A stretch of 64,000 nucleotides of DNA, from NCBI RefSeq assembly GCF_030063285.1, contig NZ_JASISU010000004.1, positions 124,001 through 188,000 on the forward strand, in the 5' to 3' direction. The translations under genes were made by a program, and so were the position numbers. The notes beneath the pieces were generated by a model. It was not told where the DNA came from. It was given only the letters and a program-made list of their open reading frames with translations, and did no database searches. Source of the stretch: Pseudarthrobacter sp. PS3-L1. GTDB taxonomy: Bacteria; Actinomycetota; Actinomycetes; Actinomycetales; Micrococcaceae. Positions 15,818 through 25,567 of the stretch are shown here, one piece after another (the stretch's first letter is position 1; every line of letters starts with the position of its first letter).

Positions 15818-16957
15818 CTAGAGTGTCCCGGTGGCGATCCTGAGCATGCGCCGCAGAGGCTCCGCCGCGCCCCACAGGAGCTGGTCGCCAACGGTGAATG
15901 CGCTGACGTATTCGGGGCCCATGTCCATTTTTCGAATCCGGCCAACAGGAATATCGAGTGTTCCCGATGCAGCAACAGGCGTCAGGTCCGCCATGGATGC
16001 TTCCTTGGTATTGGGGATGACCTTGGCCCACTCGTTGTCATCGGCAAGAATCGTCTCGATCTCGTTGACCGAGAGGTCCTCGCGAAGCTTGAGGGTCAGT
16101 GCCTGGGAGTGGGAGCGCATGGCGCCGATCCGGACACACAGCCCATCCATGATCACGCGGTTTTCTGCCGTATTCCCAAGGATTTTGTTGGTTTCCACCC
16201 CGGCCTTCCACTCTTCCTTCGACTGCCCGTTGCCGAGGTCCGCATCGATCCAGGGGATCAGGGATCCAGCCAGCGGCGCACCGAACTGCGGTGCCTCGAT
16301 CCCGCCGCGCTGGTGGGCAAGGACTTTGCGGTCAATGTCCAGGATGGCCGACGCCGGATCGCTGAGTTCTGTGGCGACCTCAGCATTGAGAGTGCCAAAC
16401 TGGGTCAGCAGCTCACGCATGTGCCGTGCGCCGCCGCCAGAGGCTGCCTGGTAGGTCATGGAAGTACCCCACTCCACCAGGCCATTCTTGAAGAGGCCAC
16501 CCAGGCCCATCAGCATGCATGAAACGGTGCAGTTGCCACCTATGAAGTCGCGTGTTCCGTTGAGCAGGCCCTTGTCGATCACATCACGGTTGATCGGGTC
16601 CAGGACAATGATCGAGTCATCATTCATGCGCAGTGTCGAGGCCGCATCGATCCAGAGTCCTTCCCAGCCGCGGCTGCGAAGTTCGCTGTGCACCTGCTGT
16701 GTGTAGCCTCCGCCCTGGGCGGTGACGATGATCGGCAGCTTGGCGAGGGTCTCGACATCAAATGCGTCCTCCAGCTTGCCCGCATCACCGCCGTGAGTAC
16801 CGGTCAATGTGGGGGCGGCACCGCCAGCGTTTGAGGTGGAGAAAAATACGGGGTTGATGGTGGCAAAATCGCCCTCGTCCTGCATGCGTTGCATGAGGAC
16901 AGAGCCCACCATGCCGCGCCATCCGATGAGGCCGACAGAAGGGGTAGCTGTAGTCAT
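15818..16957 (-). CDS. asd: Aspartate-semialdehyde dehydrogenase
   Basis: Asd (379 residues) converts aspartyl-phosphate to aspartate semialdehyde with NADPH, the branch point to lysine/DAP, methionine and threonine. The NADP-binding motif [13 protein letters not shown] (about 13-25) and active-site segment [18 protein letters not shown] (about 134-151, Cys nucleophile) are of the gamma-proteobacterial Asd type rather than the shorter form typical of many Gram-positives. The following [22 protein letters not shown] agrees. It is monocistronic. Its ATG follows TAAACT by 6 bases with no Shine-Dalgarno. Confidence 0.95.
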   Translation of the reverse strand: MTTATPSVGLIGWRGMVGSVLMQRMQDEGDFATINPVFFSTSNAGGAAPTLTGTHGGDAGKLEDAFDVETLAKLPIIVTAQGGGYTQQVHSELRSRGWEGLWIDAASTLRMNDDSIIVLDPINRDVIDKGLLNGTRDFIGGNCTVSCMLMGLGGLFKNGLVEWGTSMTYQAASGGGARHMRELLTQFGTLNAEVATELSDPASAILDIDRKVLAHQRGGIEAPQFGAPLAGSLIPWIDADLGNGQSKEEWKAGVETNKILGNTAENRVIMDGLCVRIGAMRSHSQALTLKLREDLSVNEIETILADDNEWAKVIPNTKEASMADLTPVAASGTLDIPVGRIRKMDMGPEYVSAFTVGDQLLWGAAEPLRRMLRIATGTL

Positions 16958-16963
16958 TGGACC

Positions 16964-16969
16964 AGTTTA
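16964..16969 (-). promoter_or_regulatory. Putative -10 element of asd, leaderless start
   Basis: Reverse-strand TAAACT is 6 bases before the asd ATG. Confidence 0.5.
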
Positions 16970-17064
16970 GACTTCACCACCGGCCAGGGGGCAGTTGATG
17001 ACGGCGGTGCGCTCCTGCATGAAACGCGACCCGCAGTGGCCGCACTGTCACGCCCCATGCGCGT

Positions 17065-17283
17065 CTAGCGTCGGCCAGACTCCCCGAGCAGGACGGACTT
17101 ACGGGTGCGGACAGCAAAATAGGCGCCGAAGGTGAAGATCTGGGTGATGACGACAAGGACAACCACGCCAACGATCTTGTTGCCGCCCAGGATCATGGTG
17201 AGCCCCACGATCGCGGAGATCAGCGCAAAAAGCGGAAGAAGCATGTATCCCAGCACAAACAGGGTTTCGGGTTTTTTCAGCAT
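17065..17283 (-). CDS. Small membrane protein downstream of folA
   Basis: A 72-residue protein with two hydrophobic helices (about 9-30 and 36-57, VVVLVVITQIFTFGAYFAV) and a charged C-terminus. I chose ATG 17283 because GAAGG lies 9 bases upstream and the folA stop ends only 2 bases before it. An in-frame GTG at 17307 would overlap folA. It is probably the third gene of a thyA-folA operon. No family is recognised. Confidence 0.65.
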   Translation of the reverse strand: MLKKPETLFVLGYMLLPLFALISAIVGLTMILGGNKIVGVVVLVVITQIFTFGAYFAVRTRKSVLLGESGRR

Positions 17284-17285
17284 TC

Positions 17286-17888
17286 TCAGCCTTCGTGTCG
17301 GTTCCACGCGGTGATGGAGTAGCGGGTGCCGTTGGCTCCGGTCAGCCAGCCTGTGGCGGGTTCACTGATCCGGCGCTGCCAACGCGAGTCGAGCTCTGGG
17401 GCTCGCGTGTCGCCGTCGGCGTCCACATCAATGGTGGTCACCACAGCGGATGTGGCGATACCGACTGACTGCCGGAAAATTTCGCCGCCGCCCAGAATCC
17501 ACACCGTCTCGTTGCCGTCGGCGGCGCGGGATTCCAGCAGCGCAGCATCCATGGACGACACAACGACGGCGCCTGCGGCCTCTGGAGTCGAGGCCCAGTC
17601 CCGGTTGCGGCTGATGACAATGTTGGTCCGGTGCGGCAGCGGACGGTATTTGTCCGGGAAGGAGAGCCAGGTCTTGCGCCCCATGATGACCGGGTGGCCG
17701 CGGGTGAGTTGGTTGAAGTGCCTGAGATCCTCAGGCAGGTGCCAGGGCATGTCCCCTTCCATGCCGATCACGCCAGCTGGCGTCTGCGCCCACACCATTC
17801 CGATCCCGGTGATGGACGCAGCCAGGTTCTCGGTGAAGGACCGCGGATCAGCCAGGGACCGTGAACCGGTGGAGTCCGGCACGCTCAT
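17286..17888 (-). CDS. folA: Dihydrofolate reductase
   Basis: DHFR (200 residues) regenerates tetrahydrofolate with NADPH. The core begins at [18 protein letters not shown] (about 26-43). [12 protein letters not shown] holds the catalytic Asp (about 46-57). [12 protein letters not shown] (about 67-78) and [12 protein letters not shown] (about 128-139) contact NADPH and folate. The first 25 residues are an extra polar extension not usual for DHFR, so translation could start later, though the ATG at 17888 overlaps the thyA stop by 4 bases and suggests coupling. ThyA consumes methylene-THF and yields dihydrofolate, the substrate of this enzyme. Confidence 0.94.
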   Translation of the reverse strand: MSVPDSTGSRSLADPRSFTENLAASITGIGMVWAQTPAGVIGMEGDMPWHLPEDLRHFNQLTRGHPVIMGRKTWLSFPDKYRPLPHRTNIVISRNRDWASTPEAAGAVVVSSMDAALLESRAADGNETVWILGGGEIFRQSVGIATSAVVTTIDVDADGDTRAPELDSRWQRRISEPATGWLTGANGTRYSITAWNRHEG

Positions 17889-18688
17889 ACGGCAATCGGG
17901 GCCTTGATGGTGGGATGGTGCTGGTAGCCAACCACCTCGAAGTCCGCCAGCGTGTAGTCGAAGATCGAGGCGGGCTTGCGAAGGATCTTCAGCTGCGGGG
18001 ACGGGTAGGGTTCGCGGTCCAGCTGCTTGAGGACCTGGTCCATGTGATTCTCGTAGATGTGGACGTCACCGCCGGTCCAGACGAACTCGCCCACCTCAAG
18101 CCCGGCCTGCTGGGCCACCATGTGCGTCAGCAGGGCGTAGGAGGCAATGTTGAACGGAACGCCCAGGAACATATCAGCGGAGCGCTGGTACAGCTGGCAG
18201 GAGAGTTTGCCGTTGGCAACATAGAACTGGAAGAGCGCGTGGCATGGCGGGAGGGCCATGTTCTTGAGCTCGGACACGTTCCAGGCTGACACGATGTGCC
18301 GGCGGGAGTCCGGCGAGGATTTCAGGTTTTCCACCACCTCGGCGATCTGGTCAACATGGCCGCCATCGGGAGTGGGCCAGCTGCGCCACTGAACACCGTA
18401 AACGGGCCCTAACTCACCGTCGGCGTCAGCCCATTCATTCCAGATGGTGACGCCCTGTTCCTGCATCCAGGCCACGTTCGAATCGCCGCGCAAGAACCAC
18501 AGCAGCTCCGCTGCCACGGACTTGAAGTGCACGCGCTTGGTGGTGACCAGGGGGAAAGCCTGAGCCAGGTCGAAACGGATCTGCCGGCCAAAAACGCTTG
18601 TGGTCCCCGTCCCGGTCCGGTCCGATTTGTGCGATCCGTTCGCTAGGACATCGCGCAGGAGGTCTTCATAAGGGGTTGGAATGCTCAC
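17885..18688 (-). CDS. thyA: Thymidylate synthase
   Basis: ThyA (267 residues) methylates dUMP to dTMP using methylene-tetrahydrofolate. It has the N-terminal dimer/phosphate segment [18 protein letters not shown], the nucleophile cysteine in [13 protein letters not shown] (about 145-157) and the dUMP-binding run [19 protein letters not shown] (about 168-186). HIYENHMDQ follows. Length matches the E. coli enzyme (264). The start is GTG 18688, 6 bases downstream of TAGACT and without a Shine-Dalgarno, suggesting a leaderless thyA-folA mRNA. Confidence 0.96.
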   Translation of the reverse strand: MSIPTPYEDLLRDVLANGSHKSDRTGTGTTSVFGRQIRFDLAQAFPLVTTKRVHFKSVAAELLWFLRGDSNVAWMQEQGVTIWNEWADADGELGPVYGVQWRSWPTPDGGHVDQIAEVVENLKSSPDSRRHIVSAWNVSELKNMALPPCHALFQFYVANGKLSCQLYQRSADMFLGVPFNIASYALLTHMVAQQAGLEVGEFVWTGGDVHIYENHMDQVLKQLDREPYPSPQLKILRKPASIFDYTLADFEVVGYQHHPTIKAPIAV

Positions 18689-18694
18689 CGCACC

Positions 18695-18700
18695 AGTCTA
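18695..18700 (-). promoter_or_regulatory. Putative -10 element of thyA, leaderless start
   Basis: Reverse-strand TAGACT, then 6 bases, then the GTG start codon of thyA. Confidence 0.55.
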
Positions 18701-18737
18701 CGTGCCATCGCCAAAATTACCCTGGAGGAGTTGTGCC

Positions 18738-19148
18738 TCAGCGCTGCCCCCGCGGACGGTCCTTGCGCAGGTGCGCCCGCACCAGGTTCACCAGGGACTC
18801 TTCGGTGATGTCCGTGCCGCGAAGTGTGACCACCAGGTGCACGACGGCGGCCCGGACGTCTGCAGGCACGTCCGGTTCGGGAAGAGGCAGTCCGCTGGGC
18901 GGGTTGGCGCTGACGATGGTCCCCGAGCGTCGTCGTGATTCTACATAGCCACCGGCTTCAAGTTCCTTATACGCCCTGGCGACAGTGCCGGTAGCGAGCC
19001 CCAGGTCCGCCGCGAGACTGCGGACAGTGGGTAGCCTCGAGCCAGGTGCCAGGATGTCCAGCTCAATGAGGGTTGCTACCTGGAGCCGAATTTGTTCGAA
19101 CGGTGGGGTTGCTGCGCGAAGGTCCACCGAAAGCGCCGGGGTGCTCAT
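18738..19148 (-). CDS. GntR family transcriptional regulator, YtrA type
   Basis: A 136-residue regulator. A winged helix occupies residues about 12-75 (PFEQIRLQVATLIELDILAP, then LPTVRSLAADLGLATGTVAR as helix-turn-helix and GYVESRRRSGTIV as wing). It has only a short C-terminal helix pair for dimerisation, as in the YtrA subfamily. ATG 19148 overlaps the stop of the upstream membrane protein gene by 4 bases (ATGA). The frame is open far upstream but that is antisense to the membrane gene. The palindrome before the membrane gene is the likely operator, making the two-gene unit autoregulated. Confidence 0.88.
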   Translation of the reverse strand: MSTPALSVDLRAATPPFEQIRLQVATLIELDILAPGSRLPTVRSLAADLGLATGTVARAYKELEAGGYVESRRRSGTIVSANPPSGLPLPEPDVPADVRAAVVHLVVTLRGTDITEESLVNLVRAHLRKDRPRGQR

Positions 19149-20806
19149 AGCCGCGCATCGGCCTTCACGTCCGCGTTCTTGGGGCTGCGTGCAAAAGAAC
19201 TGACGGGGAAGGCTGTCAGCACCAGTGCAGCAATCCACAGGATCGTTCCGACCACCACTGCCGGTTGCCAGGGAGCGTCCCGTGCCACGCCCAGCACGGC
19301 GGGATCCTCCAGGCCCAGGACCAGTGGCCACACAGGGCTGAGCATTGCCAGCAGCAGGCCGGTCTGGAAGATGAGCAGCGCGCAGGTGATCCGCAGTATC
19401 CGGTGGAGGCTGATGCTGCGCAGCGCGGTATCCAGGCCATCGACGTCCGGGCTGGTCCTGCGTCGACGCAGGACCAGGACTACGCCCAGGGCGGCCAGCA
19501 CAAGCGTCCCGGTGACCACGCCGCCAGAGACTGGCCACGCGAGCGTGCGAATGAGCCCCGTGGACGCCGCCAGGAGAGACTCGCCTACGGCGCTCACGGT
19601 GAGGACAGCTGCGTAGAGGAGTCCCACGGCGATGGTTGTCCATTTCACTGCCGGGTGGACCCAGCGAACCTGTGTAGCGCGTGACTGTGGCGGACCCCCG
19701 TGGTTGCGCTGCAGCAGAAGCTCGCCAGCGATGATCGTGAGAACGGCTGTCGCGGCAATCATGCCTGCCACGCCAAGCAACCTGGCGGGTCCAGTGGTAC
19801 TGCCCGTGACAGTCAACAGTCCCAGGACGCCAGCCACAATCCCGAGGAATGGCGACGCTGTCCCAATTGCGGCCACCACCTGGGCCGCTGGCTGGGCTGT
19901 GAAGTCCGGTGCGGACCGGCTCTTGCCGGACGAACCACTGGTGCCTCCAGCGGCAGCCAACGTGGGCGGTGCCCACAGCCACATCCAGAGCAGGACGACG
20001 CCGTTGATGAGAGCCAGGATGTTGACCGAGCCGGTAGCACTGACCATCGGGTCCTGGGTGGTGGCGAAGGTACCTACGATCCCTGCCAGCCCCCAGGCGA
20101 CAGTGGTGACGGTGCGGAGCAGGCGATTCATGGCGATGGTGCGCAGGATGTCATTGTCAGTGACATCCAGGGCCTCCAGGTGCCGCCGTCGGGCAATAAG
20201 CCACAGTACGCCTACCGTTCCAGCAGCCAGAAGTATCCAGGCGACGCCAAGCCACAGGGCCACGTCGGCGCCCTCGATCCTTCCAGGCCCGATCCGTTGG
20301 GCCAGCTCCGCACCATCGCTGGGGTAGCTCGCAGGAAAGCCGGGCAGGAAAGCTACCCAACCAATGGTCGCTGCGCTCGCCACCAGCGAAACTCCCGTGA
20401 CGGCCGCGAGTCCGCGGGGCAAGAAATCCCGGATGCTCCGAACGGAGAGCCCTGCAGTACGGCGCCTGCCGCTGGGCTGCGGGTAACTGAACTGCCCCAC
20501 TGCGTGCACGCCCACCATGGCAATCACGGGCCAGACTACGGCCTGCGCCATTCCCGGCCAGGATGCCAGCGATGTTCCTGCGCTTGGTTCGAGGATACCC
20601 AGTGTGCTGGCACCCGCCAGAGAACTTGCAAGCCAGCCAATGACGCCGATCCACAGGGCATGCTGGGAAATCGAGATCGCCGACATGCGGCCACCAGGTG
20701 CCTTGAGCACAAGCCGCAGCATGAGGTACAGCACAATGGCGAGGGCCACCGGTCCAAGGAATGCCCCAGGAACCAGTACCCACGAAAGATTATTGATGGC
20801 ACTCAT
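19145..20806 (-). CDS. Large polytopic membrane protein of the GntR operon
   Basis: A 553-residue protein with about a dozen hydrophobic helices spaced along its length, short charged loops and no ATP-binding motifs. I recognise no family. I chose ATG 20806 because GGGGAGG lies 6 bases upstream. The open frame continues to 20869, but that extension would be encoded by the palindromic operator itself. It is the first gene of a two-gene operon with a YtrA-type regulator. Such regulators commonly control exporters for cell-wall-active compounds, but the expected ABC ATPase gene is absent here. Confidence 0.75.
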   Translation of the reverse strand: MSAINNLSWVLVPGAFLGPVALAIVLYLMLRLVLKAPGGRMSAISISQHALWIGVIGWLASSLAGASTLGILEPSAGTSLASWPGMAQAVVWPVIAMVGVHAVGQFSYPQPSGRRRTAGLSVRSIRDFLPRGLAAVTGVSLVASAATIGWVAFLPGFPASYPSDGAELAQRIGPGRIEGADVALWLGVAWILLAAGTVGVLWLIARRRHLEALDVTDNDILRTIAMNRLLRTVTTVAWGLAGIVGTFATTQDPMVSATGSVNILALINGVVLLWMWLWAPPTLAAAGGTSGSSGKSRSAPDFTAQPAAQVVAAIGTASPFLGIVAGVLGLLTVTGSTTGPARLLGVAGMIAATAVLTIIAGELLLQRNHGGPPQSRATQVRWVHPAVKWTTIAVGLLYAAVLTVSAVGESLLAASTGLIRTLAWPVSGGVVTGTLVLAALGVVLVLRRRRTSPDVDGLDTALRSISLHRILRITCALLIFQTGLLLAMLSPVWPLVLGLEDPAVLGVARDAPWQPAVVVGTILWIAALVLTAFPVSSFARSPKNADVKADARL

Positions 20807-20833
20807 GCCGGCCTCCCCATGGCTTTGTTTCAA

Positions 20834-20853
20834 TGTATCAAGCATTTGATACA
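20834..20853. promoter_or_regulatory. Perfect palindrome, probable GntR (YtrA-type) operator
   Basis: TGTATCAA-GCAT-TTGATACA is an 8-bp perfect inverted repeat 28 bases upstream of the membrane protein ATG. The TGTA...TACA ends match the form of YtrA-type operators. Confidence 0.75.
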
Positions 20854-20890
20854 AAGTTGCAGGTGTCAACCCATGCGGCCGGCAGGTGGG

Positions 20891-21871
20891 TCAGTCGTCG
20901 AAGGGTTTGACCTGTTCTACGGCAACGACCTGGCCGGATTTGGCGACTGCAACATGGCAGACCACCACCTCACCGGGTGCGAGGAAGGGCTCGTCGCCGG
21001 GCAATATGGCGCTGAGTCGACCCGGCATGTGGGCAGCTAGTTGACGGAACAGAGCAGGCAGGACCGGGCGATGTGTACACAGGACCACGCCCCTCTGCTT
21101 ATCGAACAACGCCTCCAGGACACCGGTGGATTTTTTCGGCTTCCGTGCATGGTGATGTTCGGTCAGGGCGTCGTGGACCTTGACTTTGGCGTCCACGGCT
21201 TTGGCGTACGGCGCAATGGTGGCGATGCACCGCAGCCACGGACTGGTGACAACGCGCATGGGTCGCCACACCTGCAGCAGCCGTTTGACCGACTGTGCCT
21301 GCCGGATCCCTGTTGCCGCCAGGGGACGTTCGCCCTCGGCCCGGCTCCAGGAGGAGCGTGGTTTTGCCTTCGCATGCCTGAGGACAATCAGGGGCCAGGT
21401 GCGTAGTTCGTCGCGCCGGTGTGCGGCCATCAGAAATTCTAGGGGCTCGACGTCGGAGGGGTTGGTCAGCAGCGTGGCAGCCTTTTCCGGGGCGCACCAC
21501 ATGACGCTGTCCACTTCCTTGCCATCGGGCAGAATCCGCTGCCCCTTGACCTCTGTTGCCCAGTAGTGGACAACTTTGCGTCCAGCTGCGACCGGGTAGT
21601 AGATGGCAGGGAGCGGAATGCCCAACTCTGCAGCCAGTCCAATTTCCTCCCAGACCTCCCGGGCTGCACACTCCGGGATGGTTTCGCCGGGATCCAGCTT
21701 GCCTTTGGGCCAGGACCAGTCGTCATAGCGCGGTCTGTGGATCAGCAAGACCTCGAGTCGGTCCTTGGTGACGCGCCAGGGGATAGCGCCGGCCGCCACA
21801 ACTGACACAGGCATCTGCGCGGGCGCGGTGCCCTGTTCGGTTTCCACCACGGGAAAGTTGTCGCCTGTCAA
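20891..21871 (-). CDS. Nudix hydrolase fused to histidine phosphatase, MutT1-like
   Basis: About 326 residues. The N-terminal Nudix domain has a full Nudix box (GKLDPGETIPECAAREVWEE plus IGL). The C-terminal histidine-phosphatase domain has the RHA motif in LIVLRHAKAKPR. This two-domain order matches mycobacterial MutT1, which hydrolyses 8-oxo-dGTP and diadenosine polyphosphates. The start is uncertain: TTG 21871 has AGGG 5 bases upstream and lies just after the ppk stop. In-frame GTG codons are at 21850 and 21847 and an ATG is at 21814. The frame also stays open into ppk. Linkage to ppk fits polyphosphate/nucleotide housekeeping. Confidence 0.87.
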   Translation of the reverse strand: MTGDNFPVVETEQGTAPAQMPVSVVAAGAIPWRVTKDRLEVLLIHRPRYDDWSWPKGKLDPGETIPECAAREVWEEIGLAAELGIPLPAIYYPVAAGRKVVHYWATEVKGQRILPDGKEVDSVMWCAPEKAATLLTNPSDVEPLEFLMAAHRRDELRTWPLIVLRHAKAKPRSSWSRAEGERPLAATGIRQAQSVKRLLQVWRPMRVVTSPWLRCIATIAPYAKAVDAKVKVHDALTEHHHARKPKKSTGVLEALFDKQRGVVLCTHRPVLPALFRQLAAHMPGRLSAILPGDEPFLAPGEVVVCHVAVAKSGQVVAVEQVKPFDD

Positions 21872-21878
21872 AGCAGCC

Positions 21879-24128
21879 CTATCGCCGGGTGGACGTGCGC
21901 TGGCGGGCGCGGGACTCCAGCAGCCAGGACTGCACATCCTCCAGCGGTGTGCCGTCATCGGACACATGGTGCCTGGTCCAGCCACCCTCGTTGTCCAGGT
22001 GCCAGCTAGCGGTCCCTGGATTCAGGTAGCGCAGCAACAGGTCCTGGACATAGGTGACGTCGTCGGGGGCGGCGAGCTGTACCAGTGCCTCAACCCTGCG
22101 GTCAAGGTTGCGGTGCATCATGTCGGCAGAACCGATGTAGACAACGGGGTCACCGGCGTTGGCGAAGGAGAAGACGCGGGAGTGCTCCAGGAATCGGCCA
22201 AGGATGGAACGGACAGTGATGTTCTCGCTCAGGCCAGGGACTCCCGGGCGCAGTGAACAGATGCCACGGACAATGACCCCTACCTGGACGCCCGACTGCG
22301 AGGCACGGTACAGCGCATCAATGATGGCCTCGTCAACCATGGAGTTGACCTTGATCTGAACGCTGGCAACCAGGCCGGCCTTGGCGTTGCGGATCTCTGT
22401 TTCAATGCGGTCAATGAGGCCCGAACGGACAGAGCGCGGTGCCACCAGGAGTCGTTTGAACGTCGACTTTGGAGCATACCCGGAGAGCTGGTTGAAGAGC
22501 TTGGATAGGTCCTCGCCCACCTGGTTGTTGGCCGTCAGTAGCCCGAGGTCCTCGTAATACCTGGCTGTGCGTGGATGGTAATTTCCGGTACCAATGTGGC
22601 AGTAGCGGCGAAGCCCGTCGACCTCCTGGCGGACCACCAGGGAAAGCTTGCAGTGCGTTTTCAGTCCCACAATTCCGTACACTACGTGAACGCCGGCCTG
22701 CTCCAGCTTGCGTGCCCAGGAGATATTGGCCTGTTCGTCAAAGCGGGCCTTGATCTCCACAAGCGCCAGGACCTGCTTGCCGGCTTCGGCAGCATCGATC
22801 AGGGCATCCACAATGGGGGAATCTCCGGATGTGCGGTAGAGCGTCTGTTTGATGGCCTGGACCTTGGGATCGGCAGCAGCCTGCTCAAGGAAGGCCTGGA
22901 CCGAGGTTGAGAAGGAATCGTAGGGGTGGTGCAGGAGGATGTCCCGGCGGCGCATCGCTGCAAAGACATTCGCAGCCTTGGAGGTCTCTGACTCGTTCAG
23001 GTAGCGGGACGTGTGGGGGACATGTTTGGGGTAGTGCAGGTCAGACCTGTCGATTCCGGCAATAACGGAGAGGCCACGCAGGTCAAGGGGAGCCGGGACG
23101 GTGTAGACCTCGGATTCCTCCACGCCCAGTTCCCGGATGAGGAGCGCAAGGATATTCGGGTTGATGTCATGGGTTACTTCCAGGCGGACCGGGGGGCCGA
23201 ACCGGCGGCGCAGCAGCTCCTTTTCGAGGGCCTGCAGGAGGTTTTCGGCGTCGTCTTCTTCCACTTCGACGTCCTCGTTGCGGGTCACGCGGAAGATGTG
23301 GTGTTCCAGGACCTCCATGCCGGCAAAGAGTTTGTCCAGGTGGACGGCAATGACTTCTTCCAGAGCGATAAAACGGGCCACACGGCCGGGCACGGCCCCA
23401 GCGCGTGGACCATCAATGGAGATCAGCCGCGGAAGCTGGTCAGGAACCTTGACACGGGCAAAGAGCTCCTTGTCGCTGACCGGGTTCCGTACCACCACGG
23501 CCAGGTTGAGCGAAAGGCCCGAGATGTAGGGAAACGGGTGTGCCGGATCCACGGCCAGGGGCGTCAGGATCGGAAAGACCTTTTCGGCGAACTGTTGGCT
23601 CAGGCGTTCCTGTGCGGCATCGTCAAGCTCATCCCAATGCATGAGGTGGATGTGCTCATAGGCCAGTGCGGGCCTGATCTGTTCGGCAAAGACCTGGGCG
23701 TGGCGCTGCTGCAGGCGATGCGCCTCATCGCTGATCTCCTCCAGGACCTCCATCGGGCTCAGACCTGCTGGCGAGGGGACCGCCAGGCCAGTGGCGATGC
23801 GTCGCTTGAGCCCAGCGACACGGACCATGAAGAACTCGTCCAGGTTGGACGCAAAGATCGAAAGGAAACTCACGCGCTCCAGCAGGTGCAGGGTGGGATC
23901 TTCGGCAAGTTCGAGAACCCGTGAATTAAAGGCCAGCCAGCTCAGCTCACGGTCCAGGAAGCGGTCCGGGCTGATGTCTCCCTCGGGGCGCAGGTTTGGC
24001 GCAAACTCAGGAATATCGATCCGGTCCTGCGTGGCCCGGGACGCTGGCACTTCGGAGGAGCCGAACCGCGCACGGGGAGGCCGGGATGCCTTGCCAACGC
24101 TGGCTTGATCGGGGGAATCCGGTGTCAT
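21879..24128 (-). CDS. ppk: Polyphosphate kinase 1
   Basis: PPK1 (749 residues) polymerises ATP gamma-phosphates into polyphosphate. It has the N-terminal helical domain ([19 protein letters not shown], about 56-74) and the head domain. Two phospholipase D-like catalytic domains follow: the autophosphorylated His is in [11 protein letters not shown], followed by [20 protein letters not shown], and a later [15 protein letters not shown] closes the active site. The N-terminus has about 50 extra polar residues relative to E. coli. AAGGAG lies 5-6 bases before ATG 24128. The MutT1-like gene follows directly on the same strand. Confidence 0.95.
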   Translation of the reverse strand: MTPDSPDQASVGKASRPPRARFGSSEVPASRATQDRIDIPEFAPNLRPEGDISPDRFLDRELSWLAFNSRVLELAEDPTLHLLERVSFLSIFASNLDEFFMVRVAGLKRRIATGLAVPSPAGLSPMEVLEEISDEAHRLQQRHAQVFAEQIRPALAYEHIHLMHWDELDDAAQERLSQQFAEKVFPILTPLAVDPAHPFPYISGLSLNLAVVVRNPVSDKELFARVKVPDQLPRLISIDGPRAGAVPGRVARFIALEEVIAVHLDKLFAGMEVLEHHIFRVTRNEDVEVEEDDAENLLQALEKELLRRRFGPPVRLEVTHDINPNILALLIRELGVEESEVYTVPAPLDLRGLSVIAGIDRSDLHYPKHVPHTSRYLNESETSKAANVFAAMRRRDILLHHPYDSFSTSVQAFLEQAAADPKVQAIKQTLYRTSGDSPIVDALIDAAEAGKQVLALVEIKARFDEQANISWARKLEQAGVHVVYGIVGLKTHCKLSLVVRQEVDGLRRYCHIGTGNYHPRTARYYEDLGLLTANNQVGEDLSKLFNQLSGYAPKSTFKRLLVAPRSVRSGLIDRIETEIRNAKAGLVASVQIKVNSMVDEAIIDALYRASQSGVQVGVIVRGICSLRPGVPGLSENITVRSILGRFLEHSRVFSFANAGDPVVYIGSADMMHRNLDRRVEALVQLAAPDDVTYVQDLLLRYLNPGTASWHLDNEGGWTRHHVSDDGTPLEDVQSWLLESRARQRTSTRR

Positions 24129-24258
24129 GGCTGCTCCTTAGGGGTGGCGCTGCGTACCACCACGGGCGGCAGGCGCAATTCTGATCCAACCTTACAATCT
24201 TTCCCTCACGCAAAGACCTGTTGCGTGGCTGCTGGACGGCGCCTTGGCGTCGCAGTGG

Positions 24259-25227
24259 TTAACGTTGGGCCAACGGAGCGAACATGACGTCCACATCCCA
24301 GCGGGTGAAGCCAAGACGCGTATAGAGGGACACTGCGGCAGTGTTGTCCGCATCCGTGTAGAGCATGATCGCAGCAAGGTCATGGTGGCGCAGATACGTT
24401 ATCCCGGCAACGGTCAGGGCCTTGCCCAGGCCCATTCCCTGGGCAGCGGGACTGACGCCCACCACGTATACCTCACCCAGGGGTTGATGGCCGCGCTGAC
24501 CGGGATGGATCTTGGTCCAGTGGAATCCCAGGAGGGTACCGGCGGCATCAACGGCCAAGAGGAAGCCTGCCGGGTCAAACCATTCCTCAGCCATGCGGGC
24601 ATCAAGATCAGCACGTGTCATGGCACCCTGCTCGGGATGATGGGCAAAGGCCTCGCGGTTGGCCATCAGCCAGGCCTCTTCGTCCTGCCCCGGCACGAAG
24701 GCGCGAATGCTCACGCCCTCCGGCAGGCCGACATCGGGCATGTCGGTGGCGCTGGAAGCCAGGCGCATCTTCCAGAGCTCGCGCACCGGGCCAAAACCAT
24801 ACCGGGCGGCCAGTTCCCCTGCGGCTTCATGGTTCCCGTGCGACCACGCCTGCAGGTTCGCCAGGCCGCGCTCATCCTTCAGCGCTTCCACCAGCCGGTC
24901 GGCAACGCCCCGATTGCGGTAGTTCGGGTGGACGGCAACCTCCAGGACATCACCACCCTCCGGGTCCGCGAGCACCACGGCGAACCCAGCGAGGTCGGGC
25001 GTGGCAGGTGCGGCGGGATCGTCGCCACCGGCGTAGAGGGCCAGCGACAAAAGGTCTGCGCTTCCTGCCTTCCCGCTGAGGGTGATCACGCTCTGTTCAG
25101 ACAGGGGCGGGTTGCCGTCAGTTTCAGTCGCCGCGGCCAGCAGCGCAGTGACGTCGCCGATCAGGTCAGGATCGAGGGATCCGCGGACGACGGCGACGGG
25201 CCAGGTTTCGGGATGTGCTGAGCTCAT
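24259..25227 (-). CDS. mshD: Mycothiol synthase
   Basis: MshD (322 residues) transfers acetyl from acetyl-CoA to Cys-GlcN-Ins, the last step of mycothiol synthesis, the actinobacterial redox buffer. It has two GNAT repeats. The N-terminal one has VAVHPNYRNRGVADRLVEAL (about 99-118), and the active C-terminal one has VGVSPAAQGMGLGKALTVAG (about 249-268). Between them, HPEQGAMTRADLDARMAEEW and GFHWTKIHPGQRG are typical of MshD. Its ATG follows TAGCCT by 6 bases without a ribosome binding site. This gene strongly supports an actinobacterial host. Confidence 0.94.
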   Translation of the reverse strand: MSSAHPETWPVAVVRGSLDPDLIGDVTALLAAATETDGNPPLSEQSVITLSGKAGSADLLSLALYAGGDDPAAPATPDLAGFAVVLADPEGGDVLEVAVHPNYRNRGVADRLVEALKDERGLANLQAWSHGNHEAAGELAARYGFGPVRELWKMRLASSATDMPDVGLPEGVSIRAFVPGQDEEAWLMANREAFAHHPEQGAMTRADLDARMAEEWFDPAGFLLAVDAAGTLLGFHWTKIHPGQRGHQPLGEVYVVGVSPAAQGMGLGKALTVAGITYLRHHDLAAIMLYTDADNTAAVSLYTRLGFTRWDVDVMFAPLAQR

Positions 25228-25233
25228 CCTGCA

Positions 25234-25239
25234 AGGCTA
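25234..25239 (-). promoter_or_regulatory. Putative -10 element of mshD, leaderless start
   Basis: Reverse-strand TAGCCT is 6 bases before the mshD ATG. Confidence 0.45.
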
Positions 25240-25305
25240 GTACCTCCCAGGGGATGGCCTGCAGGGTCCGCCGGCTTTCGGATGGAATTTTCTGCCGGAA
25301 CCACG

Positions 25306-25475
25306 TATAGTCTTTTTCCGTTGGTTCTTCGGTTCCAGCGCGAGGGGGATCCACCACCGGGGTGGCTTCGATACGTTCAACCCGTATGTCCTCCACCAAT
25401 GCAGGACAAGCGCATGGCATGTGCGCACAACAAACGCCAGGACGCCCCAGATGAGCTGGGGCGTTCTTTCGTTAA
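25306..25475 (+). ncRNA. Candidate small RNA between mshD and glnR
   Basis: The 340-base gap between the two leftward genes holds, on the plus strand, a TATAGT hexamer (25306-25311) with TGGAAT 17 bases upstream and a terminator-like hairpin about 150 bases later (25442-25464, ACGCCCCAG/CTGGGGCGT, then TCTTTC). No convincing coding frame is present. The hairpin could instead terminate glnR on the opposite strand, but no T run follows on that side. Confidence 0.3.
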
Positions 25476-25567
25476 GCTAGGTTCTTAAGCCAGTGGGGCA
25501 ACTTCCCGTCCTGGCGGTACCGGCTTGATGGCATCGACCGAACCTCGGCCGAGCCTTGAGAGGGGCG

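Noticed and set aside
19149..19982. Long upstream extension of the GntR regulator frame
   Set aside because: Same-strand out-of-frame reading of the membrane protein gene, Arg/Gly/His-rich. ATG 19148 overlaps the upstream stop as ATGA and begins the conserved domain.
25166..25420. 84-codon reverse-strand frame overlapping the mshD start
   Set aside because: Would overlap the mshD promoter and start. No motif and no ribosome binding site.
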